From Alkalilimnicola sp. S0819 (GTDB taxonomy: Bacteria; Pseudomonadota; Gammaproteobacteria; Nitrococcales; WHIW01): a stretch of 64,000 nucleotides of DNA. The stretch is taken from positions 62,001 through 126,000 of the forward strand of contig NZ_WHIW01000004.1 in the NCBI RefSeq assembly GCF_009295635.1, written 5' to 3'. Positions 7,484-15,889 of the stretch are shown piece by piece. A model generated the notes under the pieces. The model did no database searches and was not told the DNA's origin. It saw nothing but the letters and a program-made list of their open reading frames with translations. The position numbers were made by a program, and so were the translations under genes. Within the stretch, counting starts at the first letter, position 1, and each line of letters opens with the position of its first letter.

Positions 7484-8892
7484 CCCTGTTCGGCGGATTC
7501 GATGTGGGCGATGGCCCGATCCAGCCGCGCCAGGGTCTTCTCCCGCCCCAGAAGATCCAGGGTGGCATCGATGGAGGGCGAGACCGGCCCCCCCATCACC
7601 GCCACCCGCAGCGGCTGCGCCACCTTGCCCAGCTTCAACTCCAGCCGCTCGGCGGTGAGCTGCACCAGCTCGTGCAGCTTCACGCCGTCCCATTCGGCAA
7701 GCTCCGCGAAGGCGCTGCGCAGGGACTTCAGCACGGTCAGGGCCTCGCCCTTGAAGTTCTTCCTGGCCGCCTTTTCGTCGTAGGCATCGAAATCCCGGTA
7801 GAAAACCACGCTCTGCTCGGCGAGCTCCGCCAGGGTCTTGCAGCGCTCACGCTGCACCCGCGTCAGCGCGAGCACATCCGGGCCGGTGGCCGGGTCTATG
7901 CCCTGCTCGCCCAGATGGTGGCTCAGGTGCCGGGCGACGTGCTCCACCGGCAGGCTTTTCAGATAGTGCTCGTTCAACCAGCCGAGCTTGCCCGGGTTCA
8001 AGCGCGAGGCGGAGGCGTTGATATCGTCGATATCGAACAGGTTCACCATTTCGTCCAGCCCGAAGATTTCCTGATCGCCGTGGGACCAGCCCAGGCGCAC
8101 CAGATAGTTGATCACCGCCTCCGGCATGTAACCCTTGTCCCGGTACTCCATCACGCTGGCCGCCCCGGTGCGCTTGGAGAGCTTCTTGCCCTCCTCGTCG
8201 AGGATCATGGGCACATGGGCGTAAACCGGGGGCTCGTGGCCCAGGGCGCGCATGATATTCATCTGCCGCGGCGTGTTGTTGAGATGGTCGTCGCCCCGGA
8301 TGACGTGGGTGATGCCCATATCGGTATCGTCCACCACCACGGTGAAGTTGTAGGTGGGGGTGCCGTCGCCCCGGGCGATGATCAGGTCATCCAGCTCGGT
8401 GTTGCTGTAGACCACGCGGCCGCGCACCCGGTCATCGATGACCACCCCGCCATCGTCCGGGTTGCGAAAACGCACCACCGGGGCCGGCGCGTTTTCCGGG
8501 CGCTCGCTGAGGTTGATGCAGCAGCGGTCGTAGCGGGGCTTTTCCTTGCGCGCCATCTGCTCTTCGCGCAGTTTCTCCAGCCGCTCCCGGGTACAGTAGC
8601 AATAATAGGCCTTGCCCTCGGCCAGTAGCTGCTCGATGACCACCTTGTAGCGGTCGAAGCGGCCGGTCTGGTAGAAGGGGCCCTCGTCATAGTCCAGGCC
8701 CAGCCAGCTCATGCCCTCCAGGATGGCATTCACCGCCTCGTCGCTGGACCGCTCCCGGTCCGTGTCCTCGATGCGCAGCACGAAGCTGCCGCCGTGGCGG
8801 CGGGCATAGAGCCAGGAGAACAGCGCGGTGCGGGCGCCGCCGATGTGCAGATAACCGGTGGGGCTGGGGGCGAAGCGAGTCTTGACGGTCAT
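7480..8892 (-). CDS. gltX: Glutamate--tRNA ligase GltX
   Basis: This class I aminoacyl-tRNA synthetase attaches glutamate to tRNA-Glu. At 470 residues it has normal bacterial length. The HIGH-type motif is [20 protein letters not shown] (residues 6-25). The KMSKS-type motif is KKLSKRTGA (about 240). The catalytic core has [10 protein letters not shown] and [14 protein letters not shown]-type segments, followed by the helical anticodon-binding domain. The start has AGGA upstream. Its 3' end carries the promoter of the downstream tRNA-Ala gene. Confidence 0.97.
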   Translation of the reverse strand: MTVKTRFAPSPTGYLHIGGARTALFSWLYARRHGGSFVLRIEDTDRERSSDEAVNAILEGMSWLGLDYDEGPFYQTGRFDRYKVVIEQLLAEGKAYYCYCTRERLEKLREEQMARKEKPRYDRCCINLSERPENAPAPVVRFRNPDDGGVVIDDRVRGRVVYSNTELDDLIIARGDGTPTYNFTVVVDDTDMGITHVIRGDDHLNNTPRQMNIMRALGHEPPVYAHVPMILDEEGKKLSKRTGAASVMEYRDKGYMPEAVINYLVRLGWSHGDQEIFGLDEMVNLFDIDDINASASRLNPGKLGWLNEHYLKSLPVEHVARHLSHHLGEQGIDPATGPDVLALTRVQRERCKTLAELAEQSVVFYRDFDAYDEKAARKNFKGEALTVLKSLRSAFAELAEWDGVKLHELVQLTAERLELKLGKVAQPLRVAVMGGPVSPSIDATLDLLGREKTLARLDRAIAHIESAEQG

Positions 8893-8960
8893 GGGGGTCC
8901 TGCCGAGATGCGGTTGGAAAGGCGGGCGCTATCTTAACAAAGAACCGGAGCGGCGCGGCG

Positions 8961-8988
8961 TTGACAGCCGGGGGCAAGCTGATAGAAT
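8961..8988 (+). promoter_or_regulatory. Sigma70 promoter of tRNA-Val
   Basis: A perfect TTGACA (8961-8966), a 16-base spacer and TAGAAT (8983-8988), then GCGCGC, a GC-rich discriminator expected for a stringently controlled stable-RNA promoter. The tRNA starts 17 bp downstream of the -10 box. Confidence 0.88.
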
Positions 8989-9004
8989 GCGCGCTCTCGA
9001 ATAC

Positions 9005-9079
9005 GGACGCGTAGCTCAGCGGGAGAGCACTGCCTTCACACGGCAGGGGTCGCTGGTTCAATCCCAGCCGCGTCCACCA
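9005..9079 (+). tRNA. tRNA-Val (anticodon CAC)
   Basis: The 75-nt gene starts GGACGCGTAGCTCAGCGGGA and ends with encoded CCA. Acceptor arms GGACGCG/CGCGTCC pair fully. The anticodon stem CTGCC/GGCAG closes the loop TTCACAC, giving CAC, which reads GTG (Val). The T-arm is GCTGGTTCAATCCCAGC. A valine tRNA with CAC is a supplementary isoacceptor, in keeping with heavy GTG use in high-GC genes. Confidence 0.96.
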
Positions 9080-9088
9080 TCTTCCCGG

Positions 9089-9121
9089 AAAGGGGCCAGG
9101 CGAAAGCCTGGCCCCTTTTTC
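9089..9121 (+). terminator. Rho-independent terminator of tRNA-Val
   Basis: AAGGGGCCAGGC, a GAAA tetraloop and GCCTGGCCCCTT followed by TTTT form a 12-bp stem directly after the tRNA. Confidence 0.9.
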
Positions 9122-9663
9122 TTGGTTCTTCGCGGGTTGGCGGGAGCCCAACAGCGCGCTCGATAGTGGTGATGGCCGGGCCTGCGGGCTTGGCGGCGGG
9201 TCCTGGGGCGGGCGCGGCCGACGGCCGCCCACGATTTGCCACCGGGCTGCGCCCGGCGCTCCCCTGCGCTTCTCGCCGGAAGGGGGCGAGCAGCAAACTC
9301 GCTACGCTCAAACAAGCTGCTCGCTGATCCCCTTCCGGCTGCGATGCTCGGCTGCATCGACGGCCGCCGCCGGCCGTACCCGCCCCCGGGACCTTCACGC
9401 TCCGGTGGGCGCTCCACCAGTAGCTGGGAGCCGGGTCAGGTCTGATGCTGGGGGCGATGTACCTGCCGGGCAGCTCATCCGGTTTGGGCGAAACCGTTCC
9501 TGTTTCCCTGGGCGGTTCCGCTCAAGACCGAGGCACCCAAGCCGATTTCACCTCGCCCGGGTCCGGCGCGGGAGGATCAGCATCGCCCCTTGCCGGCGAG
9601 TTTCTGGCAGCATGAAACCCTACGCCCATTTCAGGGGTCGAACAGCCACGCAGGCGGACGCCC
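9122..9663. other. Intergenic region holding a structured repeat
   Basis: This 542-bp stretch has no convincing gene. Its middle (9198-9393) is copy 1 of the four-stem repeat described separately. The remaining 270 bp up to the antiporter shows no clear promoter; the open frames here are short, start without ribosome binding sites and have no recognisable product. Confidence 0.6.
9198..9393. repeat. Four-stem cloverleaf-like intergenic repeat, copy 1
   Basis: An imperfect outer inverted repeat (from GGTCCTGGGGCGGGC near 9199 to GCCCCCGGGACC at 9382-9393) encloses three hairpins. Stem 1 is CCGGGC/GCCCGG (9242-9256). Stem 2a is GCCGGAAGGGG/CCCCTTCCGGC (9275-9285, 9329-9339). Stem 2b, inside 2a, is GCGAGCAGC/GCTGCTCGC (9286-9294, 9316-9324), with loop AAACTCGCTACGCTCAAACA. 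Stem 3 is CGATGC/GCATCG (9342-9359). The second copy, at 28777-28967, has the same order of stems with different but still paired bases in stems 1 and 2b. Conservation of pairing points to a functional DNA or RNA fold. Confidence 0.8.
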
Positions 9664-11310
9664 ATGGAACATATCTATCAGGAAATCACCCTGCTGCTGC
9701 TGATTTCCGCGGTGATCGGCGTCATCGCCCTGCGGCTCCGTCAGCCGCTTATCGTCGCCTTCATCCTGGTGGGTTTGTTCGTGGGGCCGTCGGGGCTCGA
9801 GCTGGTGGGCGCCACCGCGGAAGTCCATCTGCTCGCGCAGATCGGCATCACCATTCTCCTGTTCCTGGTAGGCCTGAAACTCGACCTGCATCTGGTCCGG
9901 CAATTGGGGCCGGTGGCACTCGCCACGGGCCTGGGGCAACTGGGCTTCACCATCCTGTGCGGCTACGGGCTGGCCTTGCTGCTCGGCCTGGAGAGCATGA
10001 CCGCGCTCTACGTGGCGGTGGCGCTGACCTTCTCCAGCACCATCATCATCGTCAAGCTGCTCTCGGACAAACGCGAGCTCGATGCCCTGCACGGGCGCAT
10101 CGCCATGGGCTTTCTGATCGTGCAGGACATTGCCGTGGTGGTAGCCATGGCCCTGATCAGCGCCCCGGGCACCGGTGAATCCTCGCTGATGCCGGCCCTG
10201 CTCATGGTGGGCAGGTTGCTGCTCACCGTGGCCGCCATCCTTTTGCTCATGCGCTACGTCATGCCCCGCCTGATGGGGCTGCTGGCGCACTCCCCGGAAC
10301 TGACCCTGGTTTTCGCAGTGGCCTGGGGCACGGCCATGGCCAGCGTCGGCGATATGGCCGGCTTCGGCAAGGAAGTGGGAGCGTTCCTGGCGGGCTTTTC
10401 CCTCGCCTCCACCGGGCACCGGGACGTGGTGGGCTCTCGCCTGGAGAGCCTGCGCGACTTCCTGCTGCTGTTCTTCTTCATCGACCTGGGAACCAAGCTG
10501 GATCTGGGCCTGCTCGGCGCGGAGATCCCCGCCGCGCTGGCGTTGTCGGCCTTCGTGTTGTTCGGCAACCCGCTGGTGGTGATGGCGATCATGGGCTACA
10601 TGGGCTATCGCAAGCGCACCGGCTTCAAGGCCGGCCTGACCGTGGCGCAGATCAGCGAATTCTCCATTCTGTTCATTGCCCTGGGCGTCTCCATGGGCCA
10701 TGTGCCGGACACCGCGCTGGGGCTGGTCACGCTGGTGGGCCTGATCACCATCACCCTGTCCACCTACATGATTCTCTACTCCGATCAGCTCTACGTCCGA
10801 CTCTCTCGCTGGATGAGCCCGTTCGAGCGACGCCATCCTTATCGGGAAATGCAGGTGGAGCAACGCCGCCAGACCCTGCAGGGTGCGGATGTGGTAATCA
10901 TCGGCATGGGCCGACTGGGCCGGCGCATCGCGCGGCTGCTGCAGCAGGGGGGCTACCAGGTGGTGGGCGTGGACTTCGACCCGGATGCCCTGCGACGCGC
11001 CGAGGAATACGACATCGTGGTCTTCCCGGCCGATGCGGGTGATCACGAGTTCATCGCCAGCCTGCCCGCCCGCCCCGATAACTTTCTGGTCTCCACCCTG
11101 CCCCGCTGCGACACGGCCCTTTCCCTGTTGAAAGGGCTGCGGGATGCGGGCAACCGGGCCCAGCTGATGATGGCCGCCTTCAACGAGCGCGACGCCGAGC
11201 GGCTGGGCCTGGCGGGGGTACAACGCCTGCTCCTGCCCTACACCGACGCCGCCGACCACGCCGCCAGCCAGATCATCGAGGCCCTGGGCGGGACCAACCG
11301 GCCAGCCTGA
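9664..11310 (+). CDS. CPA2-family monovalent cation/proton antiporter with RCK domain
   Basis: The 548-residue inner-membrane protein has an antiporter domain of about 12 hydrophobic segments (residues 1-385; for example FLVGLKLDLHLVRQLGPVA and VALTFSSTIIIVKLLSDKR, both CPA2 signatures). A cytoplasmic RCK/TrkA-N domain (about 400-548) has the nucleotide-binding motif VIIGMGRLGRRIA. It belongs with KefB/KefC, YbaL and related K+ or Na+/H+ exchangers. The ion cannot be told from sequence, but pH or potassium homeostasis fits the trkAH genes further on. AGGCGG lies ahead of the ATG. It stands alone, between a repeat and a hairpin. Confidence 0.88.
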   Translation: MEHIYQEITLLLLISAVIGVIALRLRQPLIVAFILVGLFVGPSGLELVGATAEVHLLAQIGITILLFLVGLKLDLHLVRQLGPVALATGLGQLGFTILCGYGLALLLGLESMTALYVAVALTFSSTIIIVKLLSDKRELDALHGRIAMGFLIVQDIAVVVAMALISAPGTGESSLMPALLMVGRLLLTVAAILLLMRYVMPRLMGLLAHSPELTLVFAVAWGTAMASVGDMAGFGKEVGAFLAGFSLASTGHRDVVGSRLESLRDFLLLFFFIDLGTKLDLGLLGAEIPAALALSAFVLFGNPLVVMAIMGYMGYRKRTGFKAGLTVAQISEFSILFIALGVSMGHVPDTALGLVTLVGLITITLSTYMILYSDQLYVRLSRWMSPFERRHPYREMQVEQRRQTLQGADVVIIGMGRLGRRIARLLQQGGYQVVGVDFDPDALRRAEEYDIVVFPADAGDHEFIASLPARPDNFLVSTLPRCDTALSLLKGLRDAGNRAQLMMAAFNERDAERLGLAGVQRLLLPYTDAADHAASQIIEALGGTNRPA

Positions 11311-11332
11311 CCCCCCGCGCCCGGCCCCACCG

Positions 11333-11386
11333 GGGATCCCGGATTCCCGCCTTCGGCTCACCCGGGCAAGGCGGGCCCGGGTACCC
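11333..11386. repeat. Imperfect hairpin after the antiporter gene (REP-like)
   Basis: Arms GGGATCCCGGATTCCCGCCTT (11333-11353) and AAGGCGGGCCCGGGTACCC (11368-11386) pair with a small bulge. The phrase CCCGGATTCCCGCC recurs at 63043-63056 after tatC. There is no T tract, so a role in 3'-end protection or as a repeat remnant is more likely than termination. Confidence 0.45.
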
Positions 11387-11485
11387 ACATTCACGAAACA
11401 CCATCCCTTTCCGCGCCGCCACAATGCCGCGAAGCGAGATCACGGAATCTCCTTTTCCCTAACGACAACCAATACCTACGCGATG

Positions 11486-11514
11486 TTGCAATGCGTCAAA
11501 AGCATTGCTATATT
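11486..11514 (+). promoter_or_regulatory. Phasin promoter with palindromic operator in the spacer
   Basis: TTGCAA (11486-11491), a 17-base spacer and TATATT (11509-11514) make a good sigma70 promoter. The perfect inverted repeat GCAATGC-GTCAAAA-GCATTGC (11488-11508) fills the spacer and overlaps the -35 box, where a bound repressor would block polymerase. PhaR-type repressors control phasin genes in other bacteria; that this is a PhaR site is inference. Confidence 0.65.
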
Positions 11515-11561
11515 GCACCGCACCAATCAGTAAGAAACGCGATCGACGCGGAGGAAAAACC

Positions 11562-11957
11562 ATGTACGCAGAAATCATCAACAAGACCACCGAGCAGTTC
11601 CAGCAGCTTCAGGCCCCGGTGAAGCAGTTCAACAGCCTGGTCGTGGACCATATGGACAAGCTGACCCAGTTCCAGCTGGACGCCGCCCAGTCCTACGCCG
11701 AGCTCGGCATGCAGAACCTGCGCGCCGCCCTGGAGGTGAAGCAGCCCCAGGATCTGCAGCAGTACGTCGGCCAGCAGAAGAGCGTGGCGGAAACCGTGAG
11801 CAAGAAGCTCAACGACGACGCCACCACCCTGGTGGCGCTGAACAAGGGTTTCGTGGAAGGCGTGCAGAAGCTGGCCGAGGAAGCCAAGCCCGTCGCCGCC
11901 GAAGCCCCCAAGGCCAAGCCGGCCGCGCGCAAGTCGGCGGCTCGCAAGAGCGCCTGA
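11562..11957 (+). CDS. Phasin family protein (polyhydroxyalkanoate granule-associated)
   Basis: From the ATG at 11562, which has GGAGG ten bases upstream, the protein has 131 residues. It is helical with the phasin pattern: QLQAPVKQFNSLVVDHMDKL, QFQLDAAQSYAELGMQNLRA and KKLNDDATTLVALNKGFVEG. The tail is an Ala/Lys-rich repeat (KAKPAARKSAARKSA), as in granule proteins that also touch DNA. Phasins coat PHA granules and limit their size. The gene is monocistronic, with its own promoter and terminator. PHA synthase itself is not in the window. Confidence 0.9.
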   Translation: MYAEIINKTTEQFQQLQAPVKQFNSLVVDHMDKLTQFQLDAAQSYAELGMQNLRAALEVKQPQDLQQYVGQQKSVAETVSKKLNDDATTLVALNKGFVEGVQKLAEEAKPVAAEAPKAKPAARKSAARKSA

Positions 11958-11981
11958 ACACCTGAGGGTGTGAGTCATGGC

Positions 11982-12011
11982 AACCGCCGGTTCCGCCGGC
12001 GGTTTCTTTTT
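11982..12011 (+). terminator. Rho-independent terminator of the phasin gene
   Basis: ACCGCCGG-TTCCG-CCGGCGGT followed by TTCTTTTTT, 25 bp after the stop codon. Confidence 0.88.
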
Positions 12012-12195
12012 TGGCCTGGTGCCCGGACTCTTGAAGATCCTGCCCCAGGCCCCCAGTGTCAAAAACTCGCAACAACACCACAAACCCTGCCGCAGAAGCC
12101 GCCCAAGGCTGGCGCCGCCATGAAACCGTCTTCGTGGCCCACCGCCCCACCGCCGGCCGAGCTGCGCGCGAGGGAGATCAACCAGGGATTCGGTT

Positions 12196-13011
12196 ATGTC
12201 TCGCCTCATCTGCCTGCTGCTGATCAGTGTGCTGCTCCACGCGCCCGCCCGGGCCGCGGAGAGCCTGGACCGTCTGCGTGAAGGCCTGGAAGCCTACCAG
12301 GCGGGCGACTACACCCTTGCAGCCGAGCGCCTGCAGAGTCTCGCCGACGCCGGCCAAGGCACGGCTCAAGGGCTGTTGGCCTTCATGTATCTGCGTGGCG
12401 AGGGCCTGCCCCGGGATCCGCGCCTGGCCGCCCACTGGGCCAAACAGGCCGCCGCCGCGGGTGACGCCCCGGCCCAGGGGCTGCTCGCCGGCTTCCATGC
12501 CCAGGGTTACTACGTGGAGCAGGACGACGGGCTCGCCGTGTACTGGGCCCGGGCCGCCGCGGAACAGGGCATCCACAGCGCCCAGAACCTGCTGGCGCTC
12601 AGCTATTACCACGGCCGCGGCGTGGATCCGGACCCGGGCCTCGCCGCCCGTTGGGCACTCCCCGCGGCACGGGCCGGTGAAGCCGCCTCCCAGGCCCTGC
12701 TCGCCCAGCTCTATCACTTCGGCAAGGGGGTGCCGGCCGACCCGGCCCAGGCCCTGTACTGGGCACGCCTTGGCGCCGCCCAGAACCATCCGACCGCCCA
12801 GCTGCTGCTGGGGCTGATGCACCTGCGCGGCCGCGCGGTGACACAGGACTACGTGCGCGCCCATATGTGGACCAATCTCGCCGCGGCGGGCGGCCTGAGC
12901 GCCGCGGCCCGCTTGCGCGATGGCATCGCCGCGCGCATGTCTCCGGCACAGATCGCCGAGGCCCAGCGGCTCGCCGCCGGCCAGTTGGGCCCGGCCCTGG
13001 CCGGGCGCTGA
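12196..13011 (+). CDS. Exported Sel1-repeat protein
   Basis: The 271-residue protein begins with a signal peptide (LICLLLISVLLHAPARA, cleavage near residue 20). It continues as about five Sel1-like repeats of 36 residues, each with the pattern A-x-x-LLAxxYxxGxGVxxDPxxAxxWxxxAA; for example AQGLLAFMYLRGEGLPRDP and SQALLAQLYHFGKGVPADP. Sel1 solenoids act as protein-binding scaffolds, here in the periplasm. No partner is evident: the neighbours are the phasin and the MCE operon, which has its own start. The specific role is unknown. Confidence 0.85.
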   Translation: MSRLICLLLISVLLHAPARAAESLDRLREGLEAYQAGDYTLAAERLQSLADAGQGTAQGLLAFMYLRGEGLPRDPRLAAHWAKQAAAAGDAPAQGLLAGFHAQGYYVEQDDGLAVYWARAAAEQGIHSAQNLLALSYYHGRGVDPDPGLAARWALPAARAGEAASQALLAQLYHFGKGVPADPAQALYWARLGAAQNHPTAQLLLGLMHLRGRAVTQDYVRAHMWTNLAAAGGLSAAARLRDGIAARMSPAQIAEAQRLAAGQLGPALAGR

Positions 13012-13137
13012 CCCCCGAGGCAGGGGGAAGTATCTCCCCTCCGATCACGTTATAGTTGGGCCCGTGACTGCCGCCAAGGAGCACCGGCCATTTCCAGCAG
13101 CAGCCCTCATTTCACCCTGAACCGGGCCGCCCGCCGC

Positions 13138-14190
13138 GTGCGGTGCCACGGGGAGTGGCGCGCGCCTCTGCTGCACTCGGTAGAGCGCCAACTGGGGGAG
13201 CTGGGCGCACAGGCGGGCGAATGGACGGTGGATGCCCGCGACACCCGCGCACTGGACAGTGCCGGCGCGCTGCTGCTGCTGAAACTGCGCCAGCACCTGG
13301 GTGGGGCGGAATTGCGGTTGCATCCGGAACAATCCCGCCTGCTGGCGCTGCTCCAGACCGTGGAACCGGAACAAGCACCCGCCGAGACCCCGGGCCCCGG
13401 CCTGCTGGAGCACCTGGGCCGCGCCACCGTCACCGTTGCCCGGGAATCCGCCGCCCTGCTGCAGTTCATCGGCGAGTCCGCCGCCGACAGCCTGCCGCGG
13501 CTGCTCCGCCCCCATACCCTGCGCTGGCGCCAGATCACCAACGACATTCACCGTGCCGGGCTGGACGCCCTGCCCATTGTCGGCCTGCTGGTGTTCCTGA
13601 TGGGCGTGGTCATCGCCTACCAGGGCGGCGGCCCGCTGCAGGATTACGGCGCCAATATCTACCTGGTGGACCTGCTCAGCATCACCATGCTGCGGGAGAT
13701 GGCGCCGCTGGTCACCGCCATCGTGGTCGCCGGGCGCACCGGGTCGGCCTATGCCGCACAGCTGGGCACCATGAAGATCACCGACGAGGTGGACGCCCTG
13801 CGCAGCCTGGGCATCACCCCCACCGAGATGCTGGTGCTGCCCAAGTTCATCGCCCTGCTCATCGCCCTGCCGCTGCTCACGGTTTTCGCCGACCTGCTCG
13901 GGCTGATCGGCGGCATGCTGGTGGCCCAGGCCTGGTTCGACATCGCTTACCGGGAATTCCTCGGCCGCCTGCCGGTGGCGCTGGATCACAGCGCCTACTG
14001 GGTGGGCATCATCAAGGCGCCCATCTTCGCCGCGATCATCGTCACCGTGGGCTGTTTCAATGGGCTGCGGGTCAACGGCAGCGCCGAGGAAGTGGGCCGG
14101 GGCACCACCCGCAGCGTGGTGCAGGCAATCTTTCTGGTGATCGTCACCGACGCGCTGTTCTCGGTGCTGTTTCGCACGCTGGGGATCTGA
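13138..14190 (+). CDS. MlaE-type ABC permease with fused N-terminal STAS domain
   Basis: This is the inner-membrane permease of an MCE phospholipid transporter. The C-terminal 250 residues are MlaE-like: VGLLVFLMGVVIAYQGGGPL, MLREMAPLVTAIVVAGRTGS, MKITDEVDALRSLGI and VNGSAEEVGRGTTRSVVQA. The N-terminal ~100 residues form a STAS domain (LDSAGALLLLKLRQHL), which in E. coli is the separate protein MlaB. The feature is drawn from the first conventional start (GTG, 13138), but that has no Shine-Dalgarno and clips the first STAS strand. AAGGAG at 13076-13081 is ideally placed for an ATT start at 13090, which would add 16 residues. The ATPase start overlaps its stop. Confidence 0.9.
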   Translation: MRCHGEWRAPLLHSVERQLGELGAQAGEWTVDARDTRALDSAGALLLLKLRQHLGGAELRLHPEQSRLLALLQTVEPEQAPAETPGPGLLEHLGRATVTVARESAALLQFIGESAADSLPRLLRPHTLRWRQITNDIHRAGLDALPIVGLLVFLMGVVIAYQGGGPLQDYGANIYLVDLLSITMLREMAPLVTAIVVAGRTGSAYAAQLGTMKITDEVDALRSLGITPTEMLVLPKFIALLIALPLLTVFADLLGLIGGMLVAQAWFDIAYREFLGRLPVALDHSAYWVGIIKAPIFAAIIVTVGCFNGLRVNGSAEEVGRGTTRSVVQAIFLVIVTDALFSVLFRTLGI

Positions 14191-14954
14191 TGGACGGGCG
14201 AGCGATCATACGCGCCAGGGGGCTGAGCACGCGGGTGGGGGGCAAGACCCTGCACAGCGCGCTGGATATGGAGGTGCACCGGGGCGAGGTCATGGCCATC
14301 GTCGGCGGCAGTGGCAGCGGCAAGACGACTCTGCTGCGCACCCTGGCGCTGCTGCACCCGGCCGCGGGGGGTGAGATCGAGCTGCTGGGCGAAGCGGTGC
14401 AGGGCCGCCGAGGCAATGCCCTGCGCGCCCTGCGCGTGCGGCTGGCGGTCATGTTCCAGAACGGCGCCCTGTTCACCTCGCTGAACGTGCTGCAGAACAT
14501 CGCCCTGCCCCTGCGCGAGCATACCCGGCTCGGCCCGGCGCTGATTCGGGAGCTGGCCATGATCAAGCTGCGGCTCGCCGGCCTGCCACCGGAAGCCGCC
14601 AACAAGTTCCCCGGCGAACTCAGCGGGGGCATGGTCAAGCGCGCCGCCCTGGCCCGGGCACTGGCCCTGGACCCGGCGGTGCTGTTCCTGGACGAGCCCA
14701 CCGCCGGGCTGGACCCGGTGGGCGCGGCGGGCTTCGATGAGCTGATACTGGAGCTGCGGGAGCTGCTGGGCCTGACCGTGCTGCTGGTCACCCACGACGT
14801 GGATGCCCTGTGGCGAGTCACCGACCGGATCGCTTTCCTGGGGGCGGGGCGCCTGCTGGCGGTAGCCCCGGTGGCGGAACTCGCCCGCTCACCGGAGCCG
14901 GAAATTCAGGACTACTTCAGCGGCCCCCGGGGCCGTCGCGCAGAGGAGGGCTGA
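14190..14954 (+). CDS. MlaF-type ABC transporter ATPase
   Basis: The 254-residue nucleotide-binding subunit of the MCE transporter has all ABC motifs. Walker A is GGSGSGKTT (about residue 38), the Q-loop is MFQNGALF, the signature is ELSGGMVKRAALARALA, Walker B is VLFLDEPTAGLDP and the switch His is in TH. The GGMVKR form of the signature and QNGALF are typical of the MlaF/Ttg2A group. It is coupled by a one-base TGATG overlap to the permease, and its own stop overlaps the MCE gene start in the same way. Confidence 0.94.
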   Translation: MDGRAIIRARGLSTRVGGKTLHSALDMEVHRGEVMAIVGGSGSGKTTLLRTLALLHPAAGGEIELLGEAVQGRRGNALRALRVRLAVMFQNGALFTSLNVLQNIALPLREHTRLGPALIRELAMIKLRLAGLPPEAANKFPGELSGGMVKRAALARALALDPAVLFLDEPTAGLDPVGAAGFDELILELRELLGLTVLLVTHDVDALWRVTDRIAFLGAGRLLAVAPVAELARSPEPEIQDYFSGPRGRRAEEG

Positions 14955-15880
14955 TGGAACCGCGCGCAAGTTACACCGCCGTAGGCGCTTTCGTGCTGGC
15001 ACTGGGTTCAGCGCTGCTGGCCATGGGCCTGTGGCTGGGCAGCGATATCAGCACCCAGAGCTACAAGCGCTACAGCGTCTACTTCACCGAATCGGTCTCG
15101 GGGCTCAACAGGGACGCCGCGGTGAAATACCACGGCGTGCGCGTGGGTCGGGTAGCCGTGGTGGAGCTGGCCCCCGCAGACCCCAACCGCGTCCATGTGC
15201 TGCTGGAGGTTGAGGCGGACACGCCCATCAAGGTGGATACCCGGGCACGCCTGGATGTGCAGGGGCTGACCGGCCTGGCCCATGTGGAGCTGAGCGGCGG
15301 CGACCCGCGCTCCCCCGCCCTGCCCTCCACCGACCCGCACCCCCCCTACCCGGAGCTGCAGACCGACCCCTCGTTGATGACACGGGTAGACCAGGCGCTC
15401 AGCGACGGGCTGTCAGCGCTGGAGGATATCGGCGGGCGGCTGGACCAGTTGCTCAGTGGCGAGAATATCGCGCGCTTCAGTGACACACTGGAAAACCTGC
15501 GCCAGCTCAGCGCCACCCTGCGCGATGAGCGGGAAACCCTCAGCCGCACCCTGCGCAACGCCGAGCGCCTCAGCGCCGACGCCGCCCGCGCCGGCGAGCG
15601 CCTGCCCGGGCTGATGGCCGAGTTGGACACGCTGGTCGCGGAATACCTGGCACTCAAGCAGACCCTCAACCAGGCCGGCGAGAACGTGAGCGGCTTCGCG
15701 AAAAGTGGCGAGCGCGGCATGAACCGGCTCACCCGCTCCACCCTGCCCCGCCTGGACGCGGTGCTGGCGCGCATCGACGAACTCTCGGTGAACCTCGGGC
15801 GGCTGGGCGATGAGCTCAACGACAATCCGCAATTGCTGATCTACGGCCGACCGCGCCCCAAGCCCGGCCCGGGCGAATAG
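14954..15880 (+). CDS. MCE-domain protein (MlaD-like periplasmic lipid-binding subunit)
   Basis: The 308-residue protein has one N-terminal membrane anchor (VGAFVLALGSALLAMGLWLG) and a single MCE domain (about 40-118). The MCE domain shows YFTESVSGLNRDAAVKYHGV, RVGRV and LDVQGLTGLAHVELSGG. A long helical region (140-300) has predicted coiled coil (LENLRQLSATLRDERETLSR). It is twice the length of E. coli MlaD, so the helical part may form a tube or reach toward the outer membrane, as in longer MCE proteins. It is translationally coupled to the ATPase gene and followed by an auxiliary lipoprotein gene. Confidence 0.9.
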   Translation: MEPRASYTAVGAFVLALGSALLAMGLWLGSDISTQSYKRYSVYFTESVSGLNRDAAVKYHGVRVGRVAVVELAPADPNRVHVLLEVEADTPIKVDTRARLDVQGLTGLAHVELSGGDPRSPALPSTDPHPPYPELQTDPSLMTRVDQALSDGLSALEDIGGRLDQLLSGENIARFSDTLENLRQLSATLRDERETLSRTLRNAERLSADAARAGERLPGLMAELDTLVAEYLALKQTLNQAGENVSGFAKSGERGMNRLTRSTLPRLDAVLARIDELSVNLGRLGDELNDNPQLLIYGRPRPKPGPGE

Positions 15881-15889
15881 GAGAACCGC

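Noticed and set aside
9198-9393. Cloverleaf-like repeat considered as a tRNA or tRNA-derived attachment site
   Set aside because: About 190 nt long, with no T-arm GGTTCGA motif, anticodon-arm geometry or CCA end; stem sizes do not fit a tRNA, and no integrase gene is nearby.
9405-10178. 257-codon frame running from the repeat into the antiporter gene
   Set aside because: Most of it is an alternative frame of the antiporter coding region; Arg/Gly/Ala-rich frame-shadow composition.
9631-11424. 597-codon minus-strand frame opposite the antiporter
   Set aside because: His/Gln/Gly-rich antisense product without any domain; the plus-strand antiporter is certain.
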